From Arabidopsis thaliana (taxonomy: Eukaryota; Streptophyta; Magnoliopsida; Brassicales; Brassicaceae): 64,000 bases of DNA. The translations under genes and the position numbers were made by a program. The stretch is from assembly GCF_000001735.4 (NCBI RefSeq), contig NC_003076.8:15131835-15195834 (forward strand). The letters are read 5' to 3'. The notes under the pieces are model-generated. The model did not search any database. It worked only from the letters and a program-made list of their open reading frames with translations, and was not told the DNA's origin. Below, piece by piece: positions 37,555-49,119 of the stretch (its first letter is position 1; each line of letters begins with the position of its first letter).

Positions 37555-38655
37555 TTTTCCAAATTGGTCAACTGAGTTTGTGTGGATTAAAATGTTAATG
37601 AATTAAAAATTTGTATGTGTGCAGCTCGTTGTATTGAGTAAACTATAAGAAATGATAACTTAAAATCAAGAAAGTGGTAGATGTGACGTATTGTCAGTAA
37701 ATAATCTGATTTTGCATTTAACTTCATTTAAGAAAATCTTATCATGTTTTAATCTGATTATGCATATAACTTCATTTAACTATTACGAGAGAAGTAATTT
37801 ATTCTCGTTGCAAATATCTTGTGATGTAGACATCCAATTTATTATATACATTAATTTTTATTATTACAGAAGATTCTAATATATTACATATGGAGCTCTA
37901 AATTATCACATGAACTTTTAATTTACCATATACACTCATAAGCTATTTTTCTACCGTTATTTCTTTCTAAGAAAAAAACATTTATAAGTGTTGGTTCCAA
38001 TCCAAAAGTAATAGACCTTTGAGCTGGCTAAACATTTTATAAATTATTTACAAACCCAATCACCCCTTATTAACTAAATGAAATTAACATTCATTTTTTT
38101 CTTTGCAGAAATTTATTTCAAAATTAAAATTCTCCATATTCATAATTTTGAAATTAACATTCATTTTAAAATTAATAAAAATAAATCGTGCTATTTTTAT
38201 TATGTATTTAATATCCAGTTGTTTTTACGAGACCATTTGCATGATCAAATATATGATTTTAGGTAGTAAAGAAATCAGTAGTTTAGTAAACCCTTTTTCA
38301 AAAAACGAAACTATATATACTACAACTTATGACTGGTTAACTTGGAGAAACAAAATTATACTTCAAGATTTTCTGGGCCCACGATTTCTAAATTTTGTTA
38401 ACAATTTTTTATCATTTTTGGAAGAAAATTTCCTCATATTTTGTTTTGACCGATGAATATATAGGCAACGTGAAACACGTTATCATGTGCATGATTAAAC
38501 CACTACGTGAATAACGTTTCACGTTAACATTAATGATTCTTTGAACCACTACGTAACATCTGTTACGGCTGTCAGAGTCTCTCTCTCACCAGATTGGTCA
38601 ACTTAGTAGGTGTGAATAAAAATGTTAATTAATTATAAGTGTGCAGCTCGTTGTA
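37555..38655 (+). repeat. Diverged direct duplication, about 1 kb apart
   Basis: attggtcaact-agt through gtgtgcagctcgttgtat occurs at about 37563-37632 and 38592-38655. The downstream words gatgt-gacatc-aattta / gatgtctaatttttt continue the match. In the first unit, aatctgatt-tgcat-taacttcattta is itself doubled (37702 and 37752). Confidence 0.65.
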
Positions 38656-39651
38656 TATTTTATTCAGTTAATCCTGAAACATTTTAGAAAAAACACAAAG
38701 GGTAAGATGGAAAGAAATGGCATGATATGATATATTTTGATTTACATTTTTTTTTTTTGTGACAGCGTTTACAATTATATTATTTTGTTATATAGATGTC
38801 TAATTTTTTGAAAAAAAAAAAAAAGATGTCTAATTTATCAGGTGAACGTTAAATTCTTTTTAAGGAGAAATCAGGTGAACATAAAATTTATAATTTAAAT
38901 TTTCAAAATTAGCACATTAAACTATAATTAATTTCATATTGCAAATAAAAGAAAAATTCAAATCTTAAATTCAAACCTCTATTTCATAAAGCTGAATGGT
39001 TGTATAGAATGTAATAAATTTTTAGAGTCTTTCCTTACAAAATATTTTTATATTGAATATAGAATATATATTTTTTAGTTATACAAGACTGACTCAAGAG
39101 AATTATTTTTATTAGTTTTGTTTTTAATACTAAAAATAAACAAGAAAATATTTTAAATATATTTTTGTTGTTAAATACTTGATTCCGATGAACGATGTAT
39201 CATAATAATTAAAATGTCATGATATTGATTATATATTATCATATAGTTGATACATGTGAACATATGATTTTTGTTGGTAAATACTTGATTTTGATGAACG
39301 GTGTATCATAATAAAATGGCATGATATTGATTATATATCATCATTTAGAAAAGAAAGTATAAGTAGTATTTTACTCCTTGTAGAAAATAGAAAGCCAAAA
39401 TAACCAAAAATGAAACAAATTTAAGTCGTAAGAAAGAGGGACCAGTCGATCTCTTTGTATCTTTTCTCTCCATTTCTCGACCGAACAAGTCCATAAGTGT
39501 CAAGCTCAAGCATATCATCTCAAAACCTGGACAAGACTCATGGTACAACCAAAAAGACACAAAAACAAACTTTGATGCAACAAAGATTCGACATGAATAC
39601 AAATCACGAGATTAATAAAACACAAACTATATCACTTCTTATAATGTCTTT
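38656..39651. other. 3' flank of the MATE gene with a short tandem repeat
   Basis: At 39167-39350 an approximately 105-bp unit (aaatacttgatt-cgatgaac-gtgtatcataat, atgatattgattatatat) is present twice. A minus frame at 39345-39602 lies in the 3' flank and shows no family features. Confidence 0.6.
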
Positions 39652-42600
39652 TTAGTTTAAGAGTTGATCTGATACTTCTCCTCCCCACTCTCTTATCCTA
39701 CCCTCAGCCATTGCAGCCTACACAAGAATATGTATCAGTAACAATAGGACATATTGAAGAATCGAGTTTAGACATCACATCATTGCCTTTTATATTATAT
39801 TATTGACTCACCTCTGTGTCCCAATTTGTTCTACAGATCATCCATGTTAAGACTATTGTCTGAACCACGGTTCCTGTCAACATTCCGCACCAGATTCCCT
39901 AACACATCAAAGATTTTCGCATTATTGGTGTTTTCATTCTTGTTTTTTTCTTTTTTTTTACTTGAAAAAGAAGATTCAAGCTTTCATTAATTACCATTAC
40001 ACCAAAGTTAAGCTTGTAGCCTAGTAACAGACCAAATGGGATTCCAAACACGTAATAACATACTATGTTAACGTATGCCACAACTGCTTGCCATCCAGCT
40101 CCCACAGCCACCCCTGTGTTTATTATCATTTTCATCAGATTCACTAAGCTAGCTTCTTATATAACCAAATAAAGTCTTCATATCAAATACTATTTTTTAT
40201 CCAAAGACCAACCATGATTGTATGAAAACAAATTGAACTAGATTTGTTTCTGTGAGATAAATAGTTTGAGGGTACCTGATAAGACAGGTTGGACATTGTT
40301 GATGACAATAGAGACTGCGAGTATTGGTGTAAGATCTTTAACAACAATGATAACTTCTTCGTCTCCCACAAATAACGATGGATATTTATCTCTAAAGATG
40401 AGTAGAGCAATTGATATAGCAAGTCCGATCACTGTAGATGTTATCACTGCCACTAGTAGTGAGAATTTTGCGGTTCTTGGATGTTTTGCTCCTAATTCAT
40501 TAGACACTCTCACACTGTACCATTTTGAGATTATGCCAAAGAGAGGTTTATATTATATTAATCATAGTTATGCCAAAGAGAGGTTTTAAAACAAAAGTTT
40601 TACCTTACGGCTGCGTTCATCCCAATAGCAATCATTGCAGTCCATCCCAAAATGTTCATGCTTCATTTTTAATATCGTTACAAGACCAAAACAAAATAAT
40701 TAGAGGCAATGGCTATACGATTAATCATAGGAGAAACGTTTTTTTTTTCAATACTAACTTTTTGCCAGCGGCTTTTTTCAATCAAAACTTCGACCTCCTG
40801 CTTTTCTCATCCCGGACCAAATCAAAATTCAAATTGTAAACCTTACCATTATGAAAATTAGCTGATTTCAACATATCTCTATACTGTTCAAGCTTTCCAC
40901 TTGGTTCTTCAGAAGAGCATTAATAGATCCCCAATCACAAGACTATTCAATATCTTCTACTCTACATTTTGCGGACTTAGCAACCGTTAACGCCTAAGTA
41001 TTCAATATCTTCTACTCTACATTTTACGGACTTAGCAACCATTTAGAGATATTGTCGAAATCGGCTAATTTTCATATAGGTCAGGTTTGTAATTTGAAAA
41101 AAAATTAGTTCGGGTTGAGAAAAGCAGTAGTTTGGAATTTGGGTTATAAAAAAAATTACCAACTAGGCAACTCATAATTCTTCATTTTCCAAACCAAACT
41201 TAAAAACATTAGAGGCAGTGGCTATGATCATTGATTAATCAGAGTACTTTCAGGGGATACCAAATATAAATTTTAATTACAAAGAATTTACTATGATTAA
41301 TATAGGTGTATAGTGGAGTCAACAATGAAAAATGTACCAACTAAGCAAACAACTACAAATTCTTTTGACATTTGTATACATTAATAATTTAGAATGATAT
41401 TATTGAACCAAGCTCAAGTGACCCTTTTCTACCGTAGTAGGTTTTTCGCCCATGATTAGAGGCATAAATTCAACGATAATCTTTACTTTTTGAAATTTAT
41501 TAATTGTTACTAAGATACAATATTACTTTTAAAGTTTATATGTGCTTCCATGAATAACTAATGTTGAACAAGCTGTAGATACATTCAAAACAGTCGATTT
41601 TTAATATGGTCCGTTTGGGTTGAGTGTATATATATATGTATAACTACTACATGACTAAAAATAAAATGTAGCAAAAAAAAAATGAAACGAATAATAATAA
41701 AACAAAGAATCAAAATATTAATTAATGCAGCAAATTATTTTGATAGATATTATCATATTAATGCAGCAAAAACTGACTAGCTACCAGCTAGGGTTTCACT
41801 GCTCAAGAACCAACGAATAACATAAGTCAACTACGCATGAGTCACGACAAATTACACTAGTGCTAATTCCTAGAGATTTTTTTTTTTCTTTCTGATAAAT
41901 AGATCCTAGAGATTCTTGATGAGAATTTTCTAAAATATAGAAACTGAACAAATCAAACAACAAATCTTATAAACATTATTAATTTGAAAAAAAAAATACT
42001 AATAGACTAGAATTACCAGATGGAGAGAGCAGCTACGGAGATCTCAGCATTCTTCAAATATCCAGCAAATAATATGACTGCCATAAGATACCATACCTCC
42101 AAACTTCCAAAGTAAAAATAAACAATAATATGATAAAAAGTTAACCAAATTGAACAATGATAATAACATTAACGATAGAGTCGTATGGGTGTGGTTGTGA
42201 CCAACCAGAGCATAACAGCAGAAGCCAAAGATAATCTGACGAAACTCCACAAATTATGAAAAGCTTCCCATGAGAATCCAGACCAAGCTTCACCGCATGT
42301 ACCACTAAATATGTACACAAGCTGCGCCACGACAATGAACCACCACGAGGCGTTGAGCACGACGGCTAGACCCGCCGTGCCCCACTGGAGCCCCTCAATG
42401 ACAAACCACGTGAGGAGCACGTGTAGAACAAGTGCAACCGCTGATATCGCAGCCATCACCATGATTTTGCTTTGTGATTGCAAGAACTTAGCCGTTGGGT
42501 AATTAACAGCGTAAGCAAAGATCTGAGGGATCATGTAGATGGAAAATATTCCCGTGGCGCTAGAGATCGCCGGCGTTTGACCGATGAACGCGAGGATTGG

Positions 42601-43468
42601 AGCGGCGAAGATGTAAAGAAGCGAGAGAATAACCGCGGTCACGTTTAGTATCACCCATGATCGTTGCAAGTAAACGCCAAGCATTGACAATTTCCCTGCT
42701 CCAAACGCTTGTCCACATAGCGTTTCTAACGCGCTTCCCATTCCAAGCTAATTAATGGTCACATTCACAATTATTATTACAACTCAAAAAAAAAAAGTTT
42801 CTTAGAATATCTTACTTATAAATATGGTTTATATGGTAATAAAAACTATTATAATCTTACTACAAATTGAAAAATCGCACAAGATTTCGTTCTTTTTTTT
42901 TGGCGTTTGTGCTTACATTTTTTTTGTTTGTGTTATACATTTACTATCATATTTATTTTTGATCTTTTAAATATCTTTTTTTGCAACATTTTGATTTATA
43001 TTATTGAAAATGATATTTTAGAACTAGCTCAAAACATTTTGAATGGTTTAAAAAAAAAAAACATTTTGAATGATTTAGAGGTATATCTCCCAAACTAATA
43101 GTATTAAATTCAGCACATTTGAATGATAAACGCAAACCAAAAAGGTCAACAAGGGGATATTAATTTACCATGACACCAAATGAGAATCCAGCGATGACCG
43201 AGTTTTCAACGGAGACCGCTGCGAGAGCGATGGTGCTGATGTGTCCGGCGAAGACCTGAGTAGCAGCGCCGAGAGAATATTGGGTTATAGACATGAAAAT
43301 GGCTGGCCCTGCCAAGTACCATAGCTTTTTGACCTCCACGTTGAACTCCTTGACGAAGCCACCAACGGTGGTGATCGGAGGAATATCTTCCACGGATGAG
43401 AAAGGAAGAGCAGGTGGTTCTTCCGCCGCAGATAGAAGGGTCTCCGTAAGAATTTTGTCTTCTTCCAT
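39652..43468 (-). CDS. DTX30: MATE family efflux transporter
   Basis: Eight exons on the minus strand: 43468-43169, 42747-42206, 42103-42017, 40660-40604, 40514-40276, 40113-39995, 39898-39812 and 39717-39652, giving 498 aa with all GT-AG sites present. MATE features are [46 protein letters not shown], the C-terminal [17 protein letters not shown] loop and about 12 hydrophobic helices. Such DTX proteins export organic cations, flavonoids, hormones or xenobiotics in exchange for protons, at the plasma membrane or tonoplast; the cargo here is unknown. Intron 3 (40661-42016) is unusually long because it holds a foldback insertion. The symbol is from memory of the syntenic locus At5g38030. Confidence 0.93.
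40785..41150. mobile_element. Foldback/MITE in intron 3 of the MATE gene
   Basis: Left arm 40785-40885 (ctgcttttctcatcccgga, then atgaaaattagctgatttc) pairs with the complement of 41040-41150 (ctgcttttctcaacccgaa, atgaaaattagccgatttc). Between the arms a 49-bp unit (ttcaatatcttctactctac to ggacttagcaacc) is present twice. Arms of about 100 bp resemble Mutator-type foldbacks. The two arms would form a stem in the pre-mRNA. Confidence 0.7.
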
Positions 43469-43893
43469 ATCCACGAGATAGAGACAAAGATGGAAAGATT
43501 AAAGCATGTAAAAGACTAAAGACCAAAGAGTGAGCATCTTGGGATTAGTCATACATGAATTATATAGAAAATAATTTCTGTTTAATAAGTTAATTTCCTA
43601 ATGTTAAGAAATATTGATGTGTTGATAAAATTGATGCAGCGCAAGTAAGGTTTAAAATTGGTGGTTCAGTTTAAAATTTTAATACGAACACGTCATTGGG
43701 TTTAATCGTACACGACAAGTATGGACTTTTCATCGTTTTTTTTTTTTGAATGTAGGTTTTACTTTTGGTTTATTCTTTCTTTTATATTCATGAAACAAAA
43801 ATCTTAAGACTAGGCCCAAACCAAACCTAAACCTTGACTGAACGCTTTTAACATTTTTAGTTAAAACTTAAAACATAAACAACGAATATAGAC
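43469..43893. other. 5' flank of the MATE gene
   Basis: Promoter-side sequence of the minus-strand transporter, cut off at 43894 by the retrotransposon. No clear TATA box. The insertion lies about 425 bp upstream of the ATG. Confidence 0.5.
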
Positions 43894-44460
43894 TGTGAGA
43901 GTTTGTCTTCGAGTTTCATGAATGAGAAGAGAAGGCAAGAGAAGACTCTCAAAGAATCAGAAGGTTTGATTCAAAGTTAGAAAACTTCAGGCCCATACGC
44001 AAGAAGCCCATCTCGTACAAGTCGTTGAAGAGGAAGCACGCCTGCAGCATTGTTTCCTTTAAAAGGTCTGTGTCGTTTTGTTCTTTGTAGAAGTGTTCGA
44101 ACAAAACATGAAAAACAGGGGACAAAGAATCAAAGATGCAGAGAGTAGATGAGATGGAATGGCGTGTTTGGTTGAATGTAGTTAATGAGTTGTGTATGTA
44201 CAAGCTCTAGTAAGAGCCAACTGTATATAAGGACTGATTCTAGTGGATTCCGGGACAATAAGTTTCCCGGCGTGAGTAGGGTTTCACACTGAGACCCGAA
44301 CACGTAAAACTCTCTCTTGCACTTTACTTTCTCTGCAATTTCTCAGTTTCTACTCTGCTTCAAGTCTTTCTTTCTAAGTTTCTTCACACGAGTGTAATGG
44401 AGAGAAAGAGAGGGGTTTATGGTGATAAAGGTCGCTACTTTAACACCCAAAATCTCCACA
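43894..44460 (+). repeat. 5' LTR
   Basis: Starts TGTGAGAGTTTG and ends AATCTCCACA. It holds the TATA box at 44224 and an ATG (44397) that opens the element's long ORF before the primer site. Confidence 0.95.
44224..44230 (+). promoter_or_regulatory. LTR TATA box
   Basis: TATATAA followed by ggactg. Transcription would start near 44255, placing the ATG at 44397 in the leader. The same box recurs in the 3' LTR near 48878, pointing into the downstream intergenic DNA. Confidence 0.65.
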
Positions 44461-47400
44461 AAATGGTATCAGAGCTCCAGGTTAAGGAGGAAACCTCTCA
44501 AGAACCTAGATTCGAAAGATTCGACGGGAGAGGAGATTACACACTGTGGAAAAGAAAGCTTCTTGCTCAGCTTGAAGTTATGGGTATCTCAGATGCTCTA
44601 AAGGAGAAAGAAGAAAAGAAGGAAGCTGTTGAGACAGAAAGGGTGAAGGTCGTGTCTTCAAGCTCAGAAAGAAGAAGAGAAGAACACAAGAAAGACCATT
44701 CACGAGAAGAGAAGGAGAACAAGGCCAGATCTGTTATCATACTTAGTGTTGCAGACAATATCCTAAGAAGAATCAGAACAGAGGAGACTGCTGCAGGTAT
44801 GATAAGTGTTCTAGATAAACTCTACTTGTCTGATCCACTATCAAGTCGTATATCTCTTAAAAGGAAGCTCTTTGAGTTTAAGATGAGTGAAAACAAGGCT
44901 GTAGAAGAGAATATAGAAGATTTCTTCAGGATAGTTGAAGATCTAGAAAAGTTAGATGTTTATGTGTCTGATGAAGACAAAGCATTCATGTTGCTTTTGT
45001 CTCTCCCTAGAAAGCTTGAACAGCTTAAGTACTCTTTAGATTATTGCGAGGAACCCTTAACTTTGGGTAGAGTAATGACTGCAATATACAAGAAAGAGCT
45101 TGAGGTTGCTCAAATAGAAAGACAAACAGAGGAAGAAGAGAAGCGTTTGTCTTTAAGGGAAAGAGAAAGGTCAGATTACAGAGAAGAACAAGCTAAGGGA
45201 AAAGAGAAGGTCAGATCTGAGGCAAGAGAAAAGAAAGGTCCATGTTGGAGATGTGGACAAAAGGGACATGTCAAGACAGAGTGCTTCCAAGAGAAAAAGA
45301 ACAAGTCAAGGAAGAAGTCAGTTAGATATGAAGAATCATCAGCGCAAAGTATTGTTTCTGGTGGGTCTGTGTTCATGGTTTCAGAAGCTGCTGCTCGAGC
45401 AAGTAAAGGAAGCTCTGAAGAATGGATTTGTGACACAGGTTGTACTTCTCATATGAGCTCAAGAAAAGAATGGTTTGAGGACTTGGTATTTTCTGAATCT
45501 GGAAATGTGTCAATGGCAAATGACACTACTTTACAGGTTAAAGGGATTGGAAGTGTGAGGATCTTGAATGACGATGGAACAACAGTCTTGTTGACTAACG
45601 TCATGTATATTCCGGGCATGTCAAAGAATCTCATATCCTTAGGGACACTTGAGAACAAGGGATGCTGGTTTAAATCCAAGAATGGGATTTTAAAGGTCAT
45701 AAAGGGATGCATAACATTGATGAAGGCTGAAAAAGTTGGTACACTTTACATGCTAAAGGGTAAAGCAGTAACAGCGAGACGAAGAGCTGTACAAGGACCA
45801 AAAGAGGAGACTAAGATGGAGCATATCAAGCCTGCTCACATGAGTCAAACGAGTCTCGAGATTCCGGTCAAGAAAGGGTGTATCAGAAAACAGAAAATCG
45901 GTGAAGTGAAAGTCTGTGAAGACAGGGCACAGAAAGAAGTAAAAAGAATCAAGTTTGATTCTGAAAAGATTGTCACTGAAATGAAGCCTAAGATTGTGCA
46001 TTCAAAGATATGGAGTTTCGCATCTACTCCGAGAAAAATCAAAGAAGGATTGAGAATAAAAGGCATCACTGCAAAAGAAACAGGGAAATCGGTTTGTGAC
46101 ACTATTCTGTTAAAGTCATGTACAGGAGGTGTTGATATTGCAGTGAATCTCAAGAAAAGTTTATTCTCATCAAGTTTTGAAGTCTCAAGAGATAAAGAGA
46201 CAAGTTCTGCATCAAACTGCAGGAAATTGGTCATAAGTCAAGATGAGAAATTTCAGAGAGACATCATTTGTGAATGTTGTCAAGAACATGAATGTGAAAG
46301 GCGAAAGTGTGTCTCAGAAAAGGGAATTTTCAGTCTACATGACAAGAATGAGTTAGTCTACAACGAATCTGTTATTCAAGGTGGAGCAAGCTCAAGTGAA
46401 AATTCACAGCAACATTCAAGTTTGAATTCTCATCAAGTCATGGCAACGTTCATGAGATCAAGAAAAGAAGAAATGGCAAAAGATGGGACATATCATCACT
46501 CAACAAGTCATCAAGTGAGTATGAAACGTTCTGGAGTTACAGTATATGCACCATCAAGCCAAAGGAAGCCAAGTCCAAGAGAAAGAAATATTATTTCTGT
46601 CGGATGTTATGATGGAGAAATCTTTTTCAAGATCTTGTTGCCTGAAGATAAAGAGGACTGCTTCATAAGGAAAAATGCAGAGTTTCTAGAAGGTTATTTG
46701 ATCAAAGTGTTGAATCTTAAGTTTCAGGATTTAGAGGATCAAAGAAGAAAATCTGTGAGAGTAAGTCTGAAATCTCTACAAGATTATGAAACCAGTAGCT
46801 TTCAAGTTCAAGGTGGAGCTTATTCAGCAAAAGGCAGTTTCATAAGTGAAGGACAAGAGTCTTTAAATACGTCGTTGCAAGGTAGAGATGCAGCATCAGA
46901 AACCAGTGAAGAAGAAACGGATCTGCAGGGTTATCTATTGACAAGAATTAATGTCAAAAGAGAAGTTCAGCCAAGTAAGAAAGATGAAGAAACAAAGTTA
47001 GTTGGATCAGTTCAGTTTATCATTGAAGATGCAGGAAAAACAGAACCAACTAGCTTTGAGGAGGAAAAGAGAGATCCAAGCTGGTCAAAAGTTGAAGAAA
47101 TCCAGTTTTTGCATAATAGGGATACATGGGATCTGGCTGATAAACTCATGAATCAAGAGGCAAGTATATGCAAAGGGATCTACAAGAAGAAACCAGAATT
47201 TTCTGGAATTGGAAAACCAAGTTTTAAAGTCAACTTGAGGGTTAAAGGTCACTCAAAAGAAAAAGTGGTTCTGAAGCTAATGGAGATGAAGCAAAAGACA
47301 GATTTCTTACATGAAAATTCTGAGAAGAACATTCGGATGCTTCAACCTGCAGTTTATGAAGAAAAATCAAGAAAAGAGAAAGCATTTCTCTTGGAGAATT

Positions 47401-48479
47401 TTCTGTATGGTTTGAAGAATTTACCAAGATCACAGAATCAGAGAAATGACACACTCTTGATTCAAGATGGTTATATGAGAAGCAAGTACGTTTTGTGGGT
47501 ATACTTCAAGGTGTCAAAGATGGAGATACATCAAAACAGAGGATTTGAAAGTCCAAGGCTGTCTCAGGAAGCTTATGTGATAAAGGTAATAAGGTTGTTC
47601 AAGGAAGATCAATGTGAGTTCGTTTTTACTTCATCGGAAACTCTATTTGAGTTCCAAGCACTCGAAGAAGAAAAACAAGGAGATCAAGCGGATTATATGA
47701 AGTTAATATCATGCTTAAGTGATGTTGATAGTGTGGTAGTCGCCATCATTGGCACAAGAGTTAATATTGCTTGGTTTAGAGGAGTGGTGTTTCGTTCTAA
47801 GAAAGAACATTGGAAGTCAATGTTACGGAGGATGCGAGGCATTAAAGGAACCACGGAATCAGTTCAAGTTCACCGGAAACAAGAAGATTTTGAGCTTACA
47901 AGAGTTAATGACTCAAAAGTTGCAGTTGGTGCTGATCAAAAACGAGTTTTGACGTGTCGGAGTTTCACGACTGCAGGCAGCTCAATAAGCTGCAAATATA
48001 TGTTTCAAGAAGTAGATTTTGTGTCTACAAAGAAGGGTGAACGCAACAGATGGACTGGGGCTTATAAGCGAGTTGTTTGGGTGAGAGACTTTAAGGATTT
48101 GATAGAATCAAGTCTGGTTTTCAAGAAACAAGAAGAGTCTATGTTAAGAGGATGCTACAGCTCAAAGTTTGCAGCAGGATCAGTTTTAAAGGTAAACTTT
48201 CAACAATGTGTGTTCAGTTTTGCAGGAAACACATTAAGGAGAGAATCTGGTCTGCTGAAAGTGGGTGTTTCATCTACAACAGAGGCTGAAAAGAGGGTCC
48301 AGGAAATGGACATACAAGAGACAGTTTTGTCAAGAGAATTGCTTGACATGGACACAGGAGGGCTGAAGAAAACTACCAAGTTGGGTATGTTGTCTAGTGC
48401 AGCCGGTGTTGTCACCAAAGGGTTAACAAGGAGCATGTTCCAAGATGGCGGGCCGATGCTCAGGTTTACCAAGAACTGA
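44397..48479 (+). CDS. Gag with degenerate Pol, one open frame of 1,360 codons
   Basis: Residues about 38-250 are a Copia Gag ([15 protein letters not shown] start). A CCHC zinc knuckle is at 283-296 ([14 protein letters not shown]). The protease Asp346 lies in [10 protein letters not shown] and a GAG-pre-integrase remnant is at about 430-460. Beyond that only echoes remain. The integrase zinc site keeps His, His and one Cys, but the second Cys is Arg (VCEDR). No DDE core can be placed. The RT region jumps from [20 protein letters not shown] to [11 protein letters not shown] and has no Y-V-D-D. The RNase H tail ([10 protein letters not shown]) appears in two diverged copies. Despite this the frame has no stop for 4.08 kb. 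The sense strand is purine-rich, which lowers stop frequency. ATG 44463 ([10 protein letters not shown]) is an alternative start. Confidence 0.85.
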   Translation: MERKRGVYGDKGRYFNTQNLHKMVSELQVKEETSQEPRFERFDGRGDYTLWKRKLLAQLEVMGISDALKEKEEKKEAVETERVKVVSSSSERRREEHKKDHSREEKENKARSVIILSVADNILRRIRTEETAAGMISVLDKLYLSDPLSSRISLKRKLFEFKMSENKAVEENIEDFFRIVEDLEKLDVYVSDEDKAFMLLLSLPRKLEQLKYSLDYCEEPLTLGRVMTAIYKKELEVAQIERQTEEEEKRLSLRERERSDYREEQAKGKEKVRSEAREKKGPCWRCGQKGHVKTECFQEKKNKSRKKSVRYEESSAQSIVSGGSVFMVSEAAARASKGSSEEWICDTGCTSHMSSRKEWFEDLVFSESGNVSMANDTTLQVKGIGSVRILNDDGTTVLLTNVMYIPGMSKNLISLGTLENKGCWFKSKNGILKVIKGCITLMKAEKVGTLYMLKGKAVTARRRAVQGPKEETKMEHIKPAHMSQTSLEIPVKKGCIRKQKIGEVKVCEDRAQKEVKRIKFDSEKIVTEMKPKIVHSKIWSFASTPRKIKEGLRIKGITAKETGKSVCDTILLKSCTGGVDIAVNLKKSLFSSSFEVSRDKETSSASNCRKLVISQDEKFQRDIICECCQEHECERRKCVSEKGIFSLHDKNELVYNESVIQGGASSSENSQQHSSLNSHQVMATFMRSRKEEMAKDGTYHHSTSHQVSMKRSGVTVYAPSSQRKPSPRERNIISVGCYDGEIFFKILLPEDKEDCFIRKNAEFLEGYLIKVLNLKFQDLEDQRRKSVRVSLKSLQDYETSSFQVQGGAYSAKGSFISEGQESLNTSLQGRDAASETSEEETDLQGYLLTRINVKREVQPSKKDEETKLVGSVQFIIEDAGKTEPTSFEEEKRDPSWSKVEEIQFLHNRDTWDLADKLMNQEASICKGIYKKKPEFSGIGKPSFKVNLRVKGHSKEKVVLKLMEMKQKTDFLHENSEKNIRMLQPAVYEEKSRKEKAFLLENFLYGLKNLPRSQNQRNDTLLIQDGYMRSKYVLWVYFKVSKMEIHQNRGFESPRLSQEAYVIKVIRLFKEDQCEFVFTSSETLFEFQALEEEKQGDQADYMKLISCLSDVDSVVVAIIGTRVNIAWFRGVVFRSKKEHWKSMLRRMRGIKGTTESVQVHRKQEDFELTRVNDSKVAVGADQKRVLTCRSFTTAGSSISCKYMFQEVDFVSTKKGERNRWTGAYKRVVWVRDFKDLIESSLVFKKQEESMLRGCYSSKFAAGSVLKVNFQQCVFSFAGNTLRRESGLLKVGVSSTTEAEKRVQEMDIQETVLSRELLDMDTGGLKKTTKLGMLSSAAGVVTKGLTRSMFQDGGPMLRFTKN
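44464..44475 (+). other. Primer-binding site (initiator tRNA-Met)
   Basis: TGGTATCAGAGC, complementary to the 3' end of plant initiator tRNA-Met, starts 3 nt after the 5' LTR. The long ORF reads straight through it, and an in-frame ATG overlaps its first two bases. Confidence 0.95.
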
Positions 48480-48534
48480 CCAAGGTCAGGGTCCGGGGAA
48501 GGAATCCAAGAACTAGAATCATCAACTCAAAGAC

Positions 48535-48546
48535 AAGGTGGAGTTT
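48535..48546 (+). other. Polypurine tract
   Basis: AAGGTGGAG followed by TTT directly before the 3' LTR; the plus-strand priming site. Confidence 0.75.
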
Positions 48547-49114
48547 TGTGAGAGTTTGTCTTCGAGTTTCATGAATGAGAAGAGAAGGCAAGAGAAGACT
48601 CTCAAGGAAATCAGAAGGTTTGATTCAAAGTTAGAAAACTTCAGGCCCATACGCAAGAAGCCCATCTCCTACAAGTCGTTGAAGAGGAAGCATGCCTGCA
48701 GCATTGTTTCCTTTAAAAGGTCTGTGTCGTTTTGTCCTTTGTAGAAGTGTTCGAACAAAACAGGAAAAACAGGGGACAAAGAATCAAAGATGCAGAGAGT
48801 AGATGAGATGGAATGGCGTGTTTGGTTGAATGTAGTTAATGAGTTGTGTATGTACAAGCTCTAGTAAGAGCCAACTGTATATAAGGACTGATTCTAGTGG
48901 ATTCCGGGACAATAAGTTTCCCGGCGTGAGTAGGGTTTCACACTGAGACCCGAACACGTAAAACTCTCTCTTGCACTTTACTTTCTCTGCAATTTCTCAG
49001 TTTCTACTCTGCTTCAAGTCTTTCTTTCTAAGTTTCTTCACACGAGTGTAATGGAGAGAAAGAGAGGGGTTTATGGTGATAAAGGTCGCTACTTTAACAC
49101 CCAAAATCTCCACA
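48547..49114 (+). repeat. 3' LTR
   Basis: Nearly identical to the 5' LTR. The differences seen are near 48606 (one substitution, one inserted base), 48669, 48692, 48736 and 48763. Confidence 0.95.
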
Positions 49115-49119
49115 TAGAC

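Larger units (their letters stand above)
43894..49114 (+). mobile_element. Complete young Copia LTR retrotransposon
   Basis: A 5,221-bp element with LTRs 43894-44460 (567 bp) and 48547-49114 (568 bp). Both begin TGTGAGAG and end CTCCACA, and the element is flanked by the 5-bp target duplication TAGAC (43889-43893 and 49115-49119). By eye the LTRs differ at five bases and one 1-bp indel (about 1 percent), which at 7e-9 substitutions per site per year suggests an age near 0.6 million years. A primer-binding site for initiator tRNA-Met and a polypurine tract are present. Structurally it is complete, but the pol part of its ORF is degenerate, so it should need enzymes supplied in trans. Confidence 0.95.

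Noticed and set aside
38103..38456. Plus-strand frame of 117 codons
   Set aside because: Ile/Phe/Lys-rich residues, as expected from AT-rich DNA; it lies in a duplicated intergenic stretch with no splice or start support.
45845..46234. Minus-strand frame of 129 codons inside the retroelement
   Set aside because: It is a shadow of the purine-rich sense ORF, with no start context or family features.
43894..49114. Calling the element an autonomous retrotransposon
   Set aside because: The long ORF is open, but the RT catalytic motif, integrase core and one zinc-site Cys are missing, so autonomy is not supported.
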